From positions 186,001-250,000 of the forward strand of contig NZ_CP058559.1 in assembly GCF_014467015.1 (NCBI RefSeq): a stretch of 64,000 nucleotides of DNA, written 5' to 3'. Shown piece by piece: positions 27,594 to 35,399 of the stretch. Origin of the DNA: Alkalicella caledoniensis. GTDB lineage: Bacteria > Bacillota > Proteinivoracia > Proteinivoracales > Proteinivoracaceae. The notes below the pieces were generated by a model that saw nothing but the letters and a program-made list of their open reading frames with translations, made no database searches and was not told where the DNA came from. The translations under genes were made by a program, and so were the position numbers. Position 1 is the first letter of the stretch; every line of letters begins with the position of its first letter.

Positions 27594-28598
27594 CTATATT
27601 GAGTTTCGTAAGTTCCCTGATAGATGGAAGATATGGCTAGTTTCAACACAGCGCCATATAACCCTTTCTCCGTACATATCGTTTTTACTGCGATCTTTTA
27701 GCTCTGACAGTGTGAAGTTTGATGTGATGATGGTAGGTAACATGTTTCTATATCTGTGGTCTATGATTTGTCCTAGGTATTTTTGTGCAAATTCTGAGTT
27801 CTTTTCCATACCTAGATCATCTATGAGAAGTACCTTAGCTGAATTTATTTTTCGGATTATTGAGCTTTCTGTTTCTGTTCTATCATCGCCGAAGGTTTCC
27901 CTTATTCTATCTAGTAGGTCTGCATATACGATATACATAGTCTCTACATTGCTTTCAATTAAGTGGTTTGCCATACAGCCTAAGAGGTGTGTTTTCCCAG
28001 AACCCGTTTCCCCATGGATAAATAGACCTTCGGAAAACGTTCCCACGGTCTTTATGTTAGTTATAAGGTTTGTTAGGTATTTTTGTGTCATGTTATATAC
28101 AGCTGCGGCATTTTGTCGGTCCTTTGGGCTATATTTACTAAAATCAGTGTTTTTGAAACTGGCATCTTTTAGTTTTATGGATAGTCCGGACATTTTTTGA
28201 CGGATGTTTGTTGAATAATCTTCTTGACAAGGGCAAGCATCAATTTTGTTATTTAGATAAATCTTGCCTCTGTCTTGGCATTTTTCACATGTCCATTTTG
28301 GCTCTTTGTAATCTTCTGATATGTTATTTTTTTGCAAATAGGTATCTTTTTTTGCTAGTAGTTGGTTAAGTTTAACTTTGGTTGTTTCTATCTCTGTTTC
28401 AATGTTTTGTAGACCCTTAAATTTTTTGGCTAGAAAACTTGCCATATCTTTTTGCAGTTGTGATATGGTTTCATCTAGTTTTTTTAGGTCTGGGTGTTTT
28501 TGGTAAGTAAGGTCGATGTTTTTTTCATGTTCTCTAACAAGCCTTTGCCTAGTAGAAAAGTTATCACTATCTAACATTTTTGTGTATAAGTCATCCAT
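27594..28598 (-). CDS. DnaI/DnaC-type helicase loader (AAA+ ATPase)
   Basis: Loads the replicative helicase onto origin or fork DNA. 334 residues: coiled-coil N-terminus (about 1-95), a Cys cluster CEKCQDRG...CPC typical of the zinc-binding part of DnaI, then an AAA+ domain with Walker A HGETGSGKTHL, Walker B VLLIDDLGME, sensor region PTIITSNFTLSEL and the arginine motif YGERVIWR. Its start overlaps the stop of the upstream initiator by one base, and 15 nt separate it from the primase-helicase gene. The order implies it acts on that fused enzyme. Confidence 0.9.
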   Translation of the reverse strand: MDDLYTKMLDSDNFSTRQRLVREHEKNIDLTYQKHPDLKKLDETISQLQKDMASFLAKKFKGLQNIETEIETTKVKLNQLLAKKDTYLQKNNISEDYKEPKWTCEKCQDRGKIYLNNKIDACPCQEDYSTNIRQKMSGLSIKLKDASFKNTDFSKYSPKDRQNAAAVYNMTQKYLTNLITNIKTVGTFSEGLFIHGETGSGKTHLLGCMANHLIESNVETMYIVYADLLDRIRETFGDDRTETESSIIRKINSAKVLLIDDLGMEKNSEFAQKYLGQIIDHRYRNMLPTIITSNFTLSELKDRSKNDMYGERVIWRCVETSHIFHLSGNLRNSI

Positions 28599-29710
28599 TA
28601 TTTATTCTCCTCCTGAGCTAAACCATAGGATAGTAATGTTTTCTTTCTTATAGCTTCGTCAAGGTCAGATTTACTGTGTTCATGGGTAAAGTTTTTCGGT
28701 TTTTGGTCTGCGTCTTTTCCATGGGTTTTAGGTAGCAAGATAGCTTCTATGTCCCCTATTGATTTCACTTTTGCTTTTTGTACTTTGCTTATGAGTTTAT
28801 TTGTAAAGTAAATTGTGGGTATACCTTTTCCTTTATAAAAGCCGTGTCTTATTATAAGTTTTATTGTTCCTTCGATGAGGTTGATGCTTAGGGCCTCATG
28901 GGACTTGTCTCCCATTATCCATTGGTTTATGGTTTTTTTCTCTTCTGGTGTCAATGTGTCGTAGCCTTTATTTAGTTCTTTTTCAACCATACGGTAAACT
29001 TCCCAGTACTGTTTAAAGGTTTCATCTTTTTTGTTTAGATCTTCATAGGTTTTTATTCCCATGAGTACCCACTCTTTAACAATTTTATCGGCATACTTAC
29101 TGGGGCAACCCTTTACACCATCTGTTTCTATTTTTTTCTTCGTACGGGTCAATAACTCTTCAAGGAGTCTGAAATCCTTTATCTGAAAAAACCAATCATC
29201 AAAGAGTTGCCTTAGTTGTTTAGTTGGGTTGAATTTACATTCGTTTACGAAACGAGCAACAAGCTCGTCCTCCCTCTGTATAACAGTTATTCCTTCGTCA
29301 TGGGGTATATCTTCTTCACCTTCAACGATGATTTGATCATCTTTCTCTTCAAAGAAATCATCCACTAGCATGAAAAATCTTCTCTTAGTTTCTATATCTA
29401 TGGCTTCATGGTCTTTTACAAATTTAATAAACTGGTTTGAGGACAGAGGCTCTTGCAAAACCAGTTTATTATCTTCTTGCTTAATCAAGTTGTATTTGTT
29501 TAAAAGTTTAAAAGCCATGTTTCCTGTGGATTCAATCATTTGAAGCTTCTGGTATATTTCCTTTAGGGATACATTAAAATTGTTGTTTAGACTGTGTTTT
29601 AGATATATCCACAAAGAAACTGCTTCATATCCGATCAATGGTTGATATAGCTCTAGTAGTTGATGTTTTATTATCGTATCTTGGTTTGATTTTCCGTTCA
29701 CTATAAACAT
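28598..29710 (-). CDS. DnaD/DnaB-like replication initiation protein
   Basis: About 370 residues. N-terminal winged-helix-type region (HQLLELYQPLIGYEAVSLWIYLKH, STGNMAFKLLNKYNLIKQED), then a DnaD/DnaB_2 (DDBH2) domain near residues 250-330 (TLTPEEKKTINQWIM ... IIRHGFYKGKGIPTIYFTNKLI). In Bacillus, DnaD and DnaB proteins prepare the origin for the helicase loader, and this gene's place upstream of a DnaI homologue fits. ATG at 29710 with GGGGAGGG 12 bases upstream; a TTG at 29746 lacks a good site. First gene of the three-gene replication operon. Confidence 0.85.
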   Translation of the reverse strand: MFIVNGKSNQDTIIKHQLLELYQPLIGYEAVSLWIYLKHSLNNNFNVSLKEIYQKLQMIESTGNMAFKLLNKYNLIKQEDNKLVLQEPLSSNQFIKFVKDHEAIDIETKRRFFMLVDDFFEEKDDQIIVEGEEDIPHDEGITVIQREDELVARFVNECKFNPTKQLRQLFDDWFFQIKDFRLLEELLTRTKKKIETDGVKGCPSKYADKIVKEWVLMGIKTYEDLNKKDETFKQYWEVYRMVEKELNKGYDTLTPEEKKTINQWIMGDKSHEALSINLIEGTIKLIIRHGFYKGKGIPTIYFTNKLISKVQKAKVKSIGDIEAILLPKTHGKDADQKPKNFTHEHSKSDLDEAIRKKTLLSYGLAQEENK

Positions 29711-29779
29711 ATATTTTGATACCCTCCCCAACGCTCTGCAATTCAAGAAGTTTATTATACATTAGGATTCAAAGGGTGT

Positions 29780-30829
29780 CTAGTTCTCAAAATAGGCTTT
29801 TATGGCTAAAAATAGACTTTGTGCAGCCCTATCTGCAAAATCATCGGCCCTTAACATTTTTTCTTCTTCGGGATTTGTTATAAAAAGGATTTCAGCTAAT
29901 ACTGATGTGAAACTTTCACCTGTGAGCTGAACAATCCTTCTATTTAGCACTCCCCTGTCCCTTCTTTGGAACTCTTGTACTAGATGATTTTGAACAACTT
30001 GCGCAAGTTCTTTGGATTGATACCTGTTCACTGTACCATCGTGGTATAAAACCTCTAGTCCGTGGGCGTTTTTAGCGGTACTACCGTTGTTGTGTATGGA
30101 TACAAACATATGAGCGTCAAGATCCCTAGCTACTTGTATTCTATATAGCTGGTCTTCTCTATAATCTGGTATTGTTCTGTCTTCAGTATATCTTGTCATA
30201 GCTACCTCTACCCCAGCTTCTTCTAATAGTTCTTTAAGCCTTAGGGATATAGCCAGTACTACGTCTTTTTCCATAAGACCTGTAGGACCAATTGCCCCTG
30301 AGTCAATCCCACCATGACCTGGGTCTAAGGTAATCCTTTTCCCTTGTAGATCTTTTGAAAGTAGCTTTATCTGTACGGAATTTTCCCTTTGGGCTAGTAG
30401 GTAACGGCCGTTTAGTTCTTTTTTGTTTATTGTAAATAACATGGTATCCCCCGTTACTTGTAACTGTAAGTTATTCATTAAGTATTTGGTTTCTTGGTAT
30501 TCTTCTATGTTATCTACTTTGCTAACAGATATCTGGATATACTGATCGCTATCTTGCATATATACATCGGCAGCTTCTAGGTCAGAAAATTCAAAACTTA
30601 GTATCCTCTCTCCATCAGTTTGAGAAGTCCTAAGTCCTAAGAAATGGTTTCCTACTAATTGTAGATTTGCCGGTGGCAGATTTAGTTCCGGATGGACTTT
30701 AAGTGTTTTTGTATCATTGTAGTAGTTTATACTTAGGGTAAGAATAGTCAGGACCAGTACGGTTCCAAAGACAGTAGCCATAAATCTTATGCTATTCTTT
30801 GTAGATACGATTATGATTTTTTTTCCCAT
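29780..30829 (-). CDS. N-acetylmuramoyl-L-alanine amidase (Amidase_3)
   Basis: Cuts the bond between MurNAc and the peptide in peptidoglycan, outside the membrane. 349 residues: an N-terminal membrane anchor (FMATVFGTVLVLTILTLSI), a beta-rich AMIN-like region (about 45-160), and an Amidase_3 domain with zinc ligands in ITLDPGHGG, GLMEKDVVL and FVSIHNNGS, and the late catalytic Glu in LAEILFITNPEEE. Resembles CwlD/AmiC enzymes; a role in spore cortex is possible but not shown. ATG behind GAGGAG. Confidence 0.9.
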   Translation of the reverse strand: MGKKIIIVSTKNSIRFMATVFGTVLVLTILTLSINYYNDTKTLKVHPELNLPPANLQLVGNHFLGLRTSQTDGERILSFEFSDLEAADVYMQDSDQYIQISVSKVDNIEEYQETKYLMNNLQLQVTGDTMLFTINKKELNGRYLLAQRENSVQIKLLSKDLQGKRITLDPGHGGIDSGAIGPTGLMEKDVVLAISLRLKELLEEAGVEVAMTRYTEDRTIPDYREDQLYRIQVARDLDAHMFVSIHNNGSTAKNAHGLEVLYHDGTVNRYQSKELAQVVQNHLVQEFQRRDRGVLNRRIVQLTGESFTSVLAEILFITNPEEEKMLRADDFADRAAQSLFLAIKAYFEN

Positions 30830-30892
30830 GGGTTTTTACTCCTCTTTTTTTAGATGTTATCTATTTTTTTATATGTTACTCTTTTATTCGAC

Positions 30893-30928
30893 AAAAAAAA
30901 ATAAAGTCCTTTTATTTTTTAGGACTTT
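30893..30928 (-). terminator. Hairpin with T-run between deoC and the amidase gene
   Basis: AAAGTCCT (30903-30910) / AGGACTTT (30921-30928), followed on the minus strand by ATTTTTTTTTG. It is 100 nt beyond the deoC terminator and may stop read-through. Confidence 0.65.
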
Positions 30929-31028
30929 GTTGTGGGAATATATGGGGAGCTGATTAGTTCAGGTGAACCAAGGGCTACAACAGATGGTTGTGGAAGATTT
31001 TAAGGGAATATAATTTACTTTATTATGA

Positions 31029-31052
31029 AAAAAGCGCGGGGTTCCGCGCTTT
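31029..31052 (-). terminator. Terminator of deoC
   Basis: AAGCGCGG / CCGCGCTT with a four-base loop, followed by TTTTTTCA on the minus strand and touching the deoC stop codon. Confidence 0.9.
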
Positions 31053-31738
31053 TAGTAGGTTGCTGTATTATCTTGGGTTCCTTCTACTATTGAAATACTG
31101 CTGCTGGCACCTATTCTATTTGCTCCAGCTTTTACCATGGCTTTTGCAACTTCTGTATTTCTTATACCACCAGAAGCTTTTACTCCTTTGTCTGGTCCAA
31201 CTACTTTTCTCATAAGCTCTATGTGTTCAATTGTTGCACCATTTGTTCCAAAGCCCGTTGAGGTTTTAACAAAGTCTGCCCCTGCTTCTAGGGATAGTTC
31301 AGATGCTTTTTTGATTTCTTCATTTGTTAAGTAGCATGTCTCAAGTATTACTTTTACAATTCCTTTATCCTTTGCAGCTTCTACAACTGCCTTAATGTCT
31401 TCAAGTATAAAGGCATACTCCCCTGATTTCATCATTCCCACATTTAGTACCATATCGATTTCTGTGGCACCTTTTTCAAGAGCGTCCTTTGTTTCAAATG
31501 CTTTTGTTTGAGTTGTTGATGCCCCTAATGGAAATCCAATTACTGTTGTTATGCCTACTTTCGTTCCTTCTAATTCTTTTTTTGCAAAGGCTATGTAGCT
31601 TGGATTTACACACACTGTGGCGAAGTTATATTCTTTTGCTTCTTTACATAGTTCTATAACTTCTTCCTTGGTGGATTGAGCCTTTAGTAATGTGTGGTCT
31701 ATCATACTGGCTAATTCAACATCGTAATTTTTCACCAT
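31052..31738 (-). CDS. deoC: Deoxyribose-phosphate aldolase
   Basis: Splits 2-deoxyribose 5-phosphate into glyceraldehyde 3-phosphate and acetaldehyde. 228 residues: [31 protein letters not shown], the catalytic Asp in [23 protein letters not shown], and the Schiff-base Lys in [14 protein letters not shown]; the second Lys in [13 protein letters not shown] behind ATGGAGGG. Monocistronic in this window. Confidence 0.95.
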   Translation of the reverse strand: MVKNYDVELASMIDHTLLKAQSTKEEVIELCKEAKEYNFATVCVNPSYIAFAKKELEGTKVGITTVIGFPLGASTTQTKAFETKDALEKGATEIDMVLNVGMMKSGEYAFILEDIKAVVEAAKDKGIVKVILETCYLTNEEIKKASELSLEAGADFVKTSTGFGTNGATIEHIELMRKVVGPDKGVKASGGIRNTEVAKAMVKAGANRIGASSSISIVEGTQDNTATY

Positions 31739-31804
31739 GGTTTATCCCTCCATTTTTAGATGTCAGACATCTAACGATTCTAGTTTTTATTATAACTGGT
31801 AATA

Positions 31805-32775
31805 AAATCAAGGTCAAGGGAGCATAACGGGAAAGTGAAAAGAGATTACGCGGACTTGAGGGTGCGTTTTGTGGGTCTTTTTTATTGGCTACTGAAACGT
31901 CGACTTTTTGCTACATGCTGGGCCTTTTTTTATTTGTTTTATTGGTATGTGGTAGTTATGATCTTGATTTCTACTTTTAGTATTGTGGTTGTATTTAGTT
32001 TAACGGAAACGTGTTTAATAAGTAATTATGCTGGCTCAAGGGCTAGGCGGAAACTTCTATATTCTGTAAGCATGCTGGGTCGTAACTTAATCTAAAATAA
32101 ATAAAATTCTTAATTGCAACGCGGAAGAATTTCTGTTTTTAATTACTGATTTGATAAAACTATTTGGCTGTTTAAGTTAATTTTGTGGGAAGTTTTTTTT
32201 GGTTAATACATTGCTGGGGTAAGTATGTATGAGAATCTCGCGGTTAAAACATAAGATCAAGTTCCTATTGCAAAACCTGCTTCACACTATCTTTCACTAA
32301 AATGCTCAGCACTATATAAAAACTTAGTAATAAAAACCCCACTTACATAGCTCTTGGTGGAAATTGGTGGATGTTTTTGTTGGTGGCCAATGGTGACAGA
32401 AGGTTTTGGTATTTTAGTGTAATTAGCATTGAGATTTTTAGTGAAGTTAGTGGCAAATTTCTAAATTTCAAAACATGCCTCACACTATCTTTCACTAAAA
32501 TGCTCTGCACTATATAAAATCTTAGTAATAAAGACCCCGCCTTATTTATTGGACCCAGCATGCAGCATTTAGTGGAGTGCAGTTTGACCCAGCATGTTTA
32601 CAGTATGTGGAGGTTACGGTGAGCAAATGATCAGTCTTCGACCCCACTTACATAGCTCTTGGTGGAAATTGGTGAATGTTTTTGTTGGTGCCCGATGGTG
32701 GCAGAAGGTTTTATTATTTTAGTGTAATTAGCATAGAGTTTTTTAGTGAAGTTAGTGGCAAGTATTTTAATTTCA
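31805..32775 (+). repeat. Repeat cluster 5
   Basis: AGCATAACGGGAAAGTG... AGATTACGCGG, the TTGGCTACTGAAACGTCGAC arm, ACATGCTGGGCC and ATGCTGG(C/G)TC motifs at about 31912, 32027 and 32072, CAACGCGGAAGAATTTCTG, CTGGGGTAAGTATGTATGAG, CTCACACTATC modules at about 32281 and 32479, GGTG modules, inverted GACCCAGCATG at about 32552 and 32585, and GGAGGTTACGGTGAGCAAA. Very close in order and sequence to cluster 4, and it fills the deoC-surE gap. Confidence 0.8.
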
Positions 32776-32812
32776 AAGCGTAAAAGCTAACTGCGAACTG
32801 CTATGTTTTCAT

Positions 32813-33568
32813 CTACAAATTCCATTTTTCCAACATGTTCATGATATTGTAGTTTGTGAAGTCGAAGTGTATGGGTGAAACAGTTATATAATTTTCTTTT
32901 ATTTTTGAAACATCTGTGAGGGGATCATCTAAGTAATCTTCTATCTCCCCTGCCATCCAAAAATAGGTATTCCCCCTTGGGTCTTCACGTCTGTGGAATT
33001 GATTCTTATATCTTCTTTGGCCGAGGGTAGTTATAGCTATGCCTTTAATTTCCTTCTTATCTATATTTGGTACATTTACATTTAAAAGGGTGTCTTTAGG
33101 CACACCTTGCTTTAACATTACCCTTGCGATTTTTTCGGAAACCATGGCAGCGTAGGTGTAATCTAAGTCTGTGAAATCTGCCAAAGATACAGCAATGGCT
33201 GGTACTCCTAGTAAAGCAGCCTCTATGGCTGCTGAGACAGTCCCTGAATAAAGGACGTCTGTACCAAGATTTGGTCCTTTATTTATTCCTGAAATAACAA
33301 CATCTATTGGCTCCTCCACCAACTCCATGATTCCTAGTTTACTACAATCTGTGGGAGTACCATCAATGGCGTATGCGGTAACCCCTTCCCACTTAGAAAC
33401 TTTTTTGATTCCTATTGGTGAGTGTAGTGTTATTGCTTGACCACTGGCACTTCTTTCCCTATCTGGGGCAGCCACAAATACCTTGTGTCCCTTCTGTGTA
33501 AGGGTTGTAACCAAGGCATTGATTCCTTTTGCATATATACCATCATCATTTGTAACTAATATATTCAC
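32813..33568 (-). CDS. surE: 5'/3'-nucleotidase SurE
   Basis: Metal-dependent nucleoside monophosphatase. 251 residues beginning with the metal motif ILVTNDDGIYAKGI, then VAAPDRERSASGQAITLH, DGTPTDCSKLG, VVISGINKGPNLGTDVLYSGTV, all family landmarks. GTG start behind AAGAGGG. Single gene between repeat cluster 5 and the spore region. Confidence 0.95.
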   Translation of the reverse strand: MNILVTNDDGIYAKGINALVTTLTQKGHKVFVAAPDRERSASGQAITLHSPIGIKKVSKWEGVTAYAIDGTPTDCSKLGIMELVEEPIDVVISGINKGPNLGTDVLYSGTVSAAIEAALLGVPAIAVSLADFTDLDYTYAAMVSEKIARVMLKQGVPKDTLLNVNVPNIDKKEIKGIAITTLGQRRYKNQFHRREDPRGNTYFWMAGEIEDYLDDPLTDVSKIKENYITVSPIHFDFTNYNIMNMLEKWNL

Positions 33569-33916
33569 GAATATCCCTCTTTCCAGTGTTTTGTTATTTA
33601 ATTAGTATTTGTCAAAAGCATTATAAATTTGCGCATTTTTTGTCCAAAACTTAAAAACAATTAATCTTCAAAATACCTTCTATTTGCCATCTTGGCTTAT
33701 GCAATATATAAACTTGTTTTTTTTTAACTCACTTTATAATCAGTTTTATGTTTATGTTTATGTTTATGTTTATGTTTATGTTTATGTTTTGCTTAAATAT
33801 TGCATAAACTACTAGCTTTTTTTTGTAAAAGCACTAATTTTAACCAGTATAGATTGATTTGGGCAGTGGAAATATATAAACGAAGTAACATTTAAAAAAT
33901 TAGGAGGTGTATTGAA
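33569..33916. other. Divergent upstream region of surE and the spore lipoprotein gene
   Basis: About 350 bp, very AT-rich, carrying the upstream control regions of two divergent genes. Apart from the TTTATG microsatellite at 33745-33786 no repeat module or open frame is recognised. A sporulation-sigma promoter for the plus-strand gene is likely but not identified with confidence. Confidence 0.5.
33745..33786 (+). repeat. Hexamer microsatellite, seven TTTATG units
   Basis: Seven perfect head-to-tail copies of TTTATG, about 130 bp upstream of the spore lipoprotein start. Confidence 0.95.
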
Positions 33917-34555
33917 TTGAATAAAACCAAAATAATTTTGGTTGGAATGTTGATCTTAGCTTTGGCGCTAACTGCTGCTGGATGTAGGGTTGCACCACGT
34001 CCGGAACCAGCACCTAGCCCAGCTCCAGCTCCAACTCCAAATGTACCTGGTCCTCAGACCCCTGATATGCAGCCGGTTCCTGGTCAACCTGGCACTCAAC
34101 AAGTTCCACAACAAAACCCAAACTGGAATGCCCCAGGAACTACACCTGGATTACCTAACCAAAACGTACCTAATAATGATCAAGCTGGTTTAACCCAGGG
34201 CACTCAAGTGGCAGAAAGAATCGCAGATATGGTAACTGATATGGAAGATGTAGAAAGGGCAACCGCTGTAGTTATGGGTAACGTGGCTATTATTGGTGTC
34301 AGAATGGATGGTGGCAACGCTCAACCTAGAAGAGGCAACAGAGACAATGCTGGTCAACGGGAAATGGAACAAGAGATCTCTCGTAATGTAGAAAATGAAA
34401 TGAATGAAATCAATGAAGCAATAGTTACAACTGACCCACAAATCATCGAAAGAGTGGAAAACATGTCAAGAAACATAGCTCAAGGTAGACCGATAACTGA
34501 TAACTTCGATGAACTTGCAGAAATAGTAAGAAGAATGGCTCCAACTACAAATTAA
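33917..34555 (+). CDS. YhcN/YlaJ family sporulation lipoprotein
   Basis: Exported lipoprotein of 212 residues with signal peptide ending in the lipobox LTAAGC, a Pro-rich linker (about residues 25-90, rich in PAP, PGQP and NQN), and a YhcN/YlaJ-type domain: VAERIADMVTDMEDVERATAVVMGNVAIIGV, followed by a Glu/Asn-rich helix and IIERVENMSRNI. Family members are found in the inner membrane of spores or in germinating cells of Bacillus. TTG start with AGGAGGTG upstream. It is followed by a terminator and then by the SASP gene, consistent with a sporulation neighbourhood. Confidence 0.85.
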   Translation: MNKTKIILVGMLILALALTAAGCRVAPRPEPAPSPAPAPTPNVPGPQTPDMQPVPGQPGTQQVPQQNPNWNAPGTTPGLPNQNVPNNDQAGLTQGTQVAERIADMVTDMEDVERATAVVMGNVAIIGVRMDGGNAQPRRGNRDNAGQREMEQEISRNVENEMNEINEAIVTTDPQIIERVENMSRNIAQGRPITDNFDELAEIVRRMAPTTN

Positions 34556-34563
34556 AACGAATA

Positions 34564-34598
34564 AAGGTGGGTACTTTACATACCCACCTCTTATTTTT
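34564..34598 (+). terminator. Terminator of the spore lipoprotein gene
   Basis: GGTGGGTA / TACCCACC with a seven-base loop, then TCTTATTTTTG. Confidence 0.9.
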
Positions 34599-34704
34599 GT
34601 ACTTTTAGATTTTCTTTACTCCCAAAATACAGTTTATTTACAAAGATATACTAACATAGATAGTTAGTGACATGTAAAAACTAAGTATAAGGAGGTGATA
34701 TATA

Positions 34705-34926
34705 ATGGCAAGAAGAAGGAATAAAATTATGTCTGAAGAGGTCCTAGACCAGTTCAAATACGAGATAGCTGATCAATTAGGAATAAGAGAAAAAATCCAA
34801 AGTCAGGGTTGGGAAAACATGACTTCCCGCGAGTGCGGGAGGATTGGTGGTAAAATGGGTGGCGCCATGGTTAAAATTATGATTAAAAACGCTGAAAAGT
34901 ATATGATGGAAAACGGTTCTTTATAG
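34705..34926 (+). CDS. Alpha/beta-type small acid-soluble spore protein
   Basis: 73 residues. DNA-coating spore protein. It has the germination-protease recognition site KYEIADQLGI (cleavage after the Glu in the family) and the DNA-binding C-terminal motif MTSRECGRIGGKMGGAMVK. The N-terminal RRRNK stretch is more basic than usual. ATG behind AAGGAGGTGA. Expected to be expressed in the forespore and to protect DNA from UV and heat. Confirms that the organism belongs to a spore-forming lineage. Confidence 0.92.
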   Translation: MARRRNKIMSEEVLDQFKYEIADQLGIREKIQSQGWENMTSRECGRIGGKMGGAMVKIMIKNAEKYMMENGSL

Positions 34927-34931
34927 TTTTG

Positions 34932-34949
34932 CTGGGGGGTTCCCCCCAG
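34932..34949. terminator. GC-rich hairpin between convergent genes
   Basis: CTGGGGGG / CCCCCCAG with a two-base gap between the SASP stop and the end of the minus-strand gene. Neither side has a long T-run, so it is a weak or bidirectional terminator candidate. Confidence 0.55.
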
Positions 34950-35321
34950 TTACATAATAACATCTGTGATTGAGTTACAGAATTGTACTTTTATGTTGTT
35001 ATGACAATAACAGCATTCAATAACGTCATCATTTTTCAATGTATATTCATCAAAATATAGTTTTTTGTTGCAGTAAGTGCATTTAATTGGAGAGATTACT
35101 CCCCCTGTGTACAGTATTCCGTCATAAAGACTTAAAATCCTATCGTCTACTAAGTCAGCTGGCATAAGCTTAAACCTTTCTAGCTGTTCATCCTTTTCTT
35201 TTTCTGTATGAACTTTTAGTCTACCTATGATTACATCTGGGTTTTGTTTAAAAAAAACAACAATATAGTCATTGATGCTATCAATTCCTAGTTCGTACTC
35301 GTTTATTAACTTAATCATCAT
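34950..35321 (-). CDS. Unknown protein with a C-terminal Cys4 zinc-ribbon-like region
   Basis: 123 residues, not recognised. The first 80 residues are a mixed alpha/beta segment (ELGIDSINDYIVVFFKQNPD...). The last part has two Cys pairs, CTYC and CCYC, about 25 residues apart, followed by one more Cys, which is how small zinc ribbons look. ATG behind AAAGGTGGG. A 13-bp inverted repeat (35335-35380) lies right before the ribosome site. It follows the degenerate kinase gene on the same strand, 79 nt away, so they may be co-transcribed. Confidence 0.65.
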   Translation of the reverse strand: MMIKLINEYELGIDSINDYIVVFFKQNPDVIIGRLKVHTEKEKDEQLERFKLMPADLVDDRILSLYDGILYTGGVISPIKCTYCNKKLYFDEYTLKNDDVIECCYCHNNIKVQFCNSITDVIM

Positions 35322-35334
35322 TTCTTATCCCACC

Positions 35335-35380
35335 TTTTATCAAGTTTAATTATTAAATAACTATTAAAAACTTGATAAAA
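35335..35380. promoter_or_regulatory. 13-bp inverted repeat upstream of the zinc-ribbon gene
   Basis: TTTTATCAAGTTT (35335-35347) and AAACTTGATAAAA (35368-35380) are perfect inverted repeats with a 20-base loop. The proximal arm overlaps the ribosome-site region of the downstream gene and the element begins 20 nt after the kinase stop. It could be a terminator with a long loop or a translation-control hairpin. Confidence 0.55.
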
Positions 35381-35399
35381 AATGACTAAGTTTTATAAA

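Noticed and set aside
25032-29710. Prophage or plasmid replication module
   Set aside because: No integrase, capsid, terminase, rep or partition genes are near; flanking genes (mgtE with M-box, cell-wall amidase, deoC, surE) are ordinary chromosomal ones. A past phage origin of the fusion cannot be excluded.
22529-32561. Two minus-strand frames (22529-22768 and 32343-32561) with nearly identical MLGPINK...GSLLLRFYIVQ starts
   Set aside because: They run through the CTCACACTATC and GGTG repeat modules, whose DNA is almost identical; there is no excess of silent changes, and they diverge in frame at the 3' end. Treated as repeat DNA.
33990-34441. Frames inside the spore lipoprotein gene on both strands
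   Set aside because: They arise from the Pro-rich low-complexity linker and have no ribosome site.
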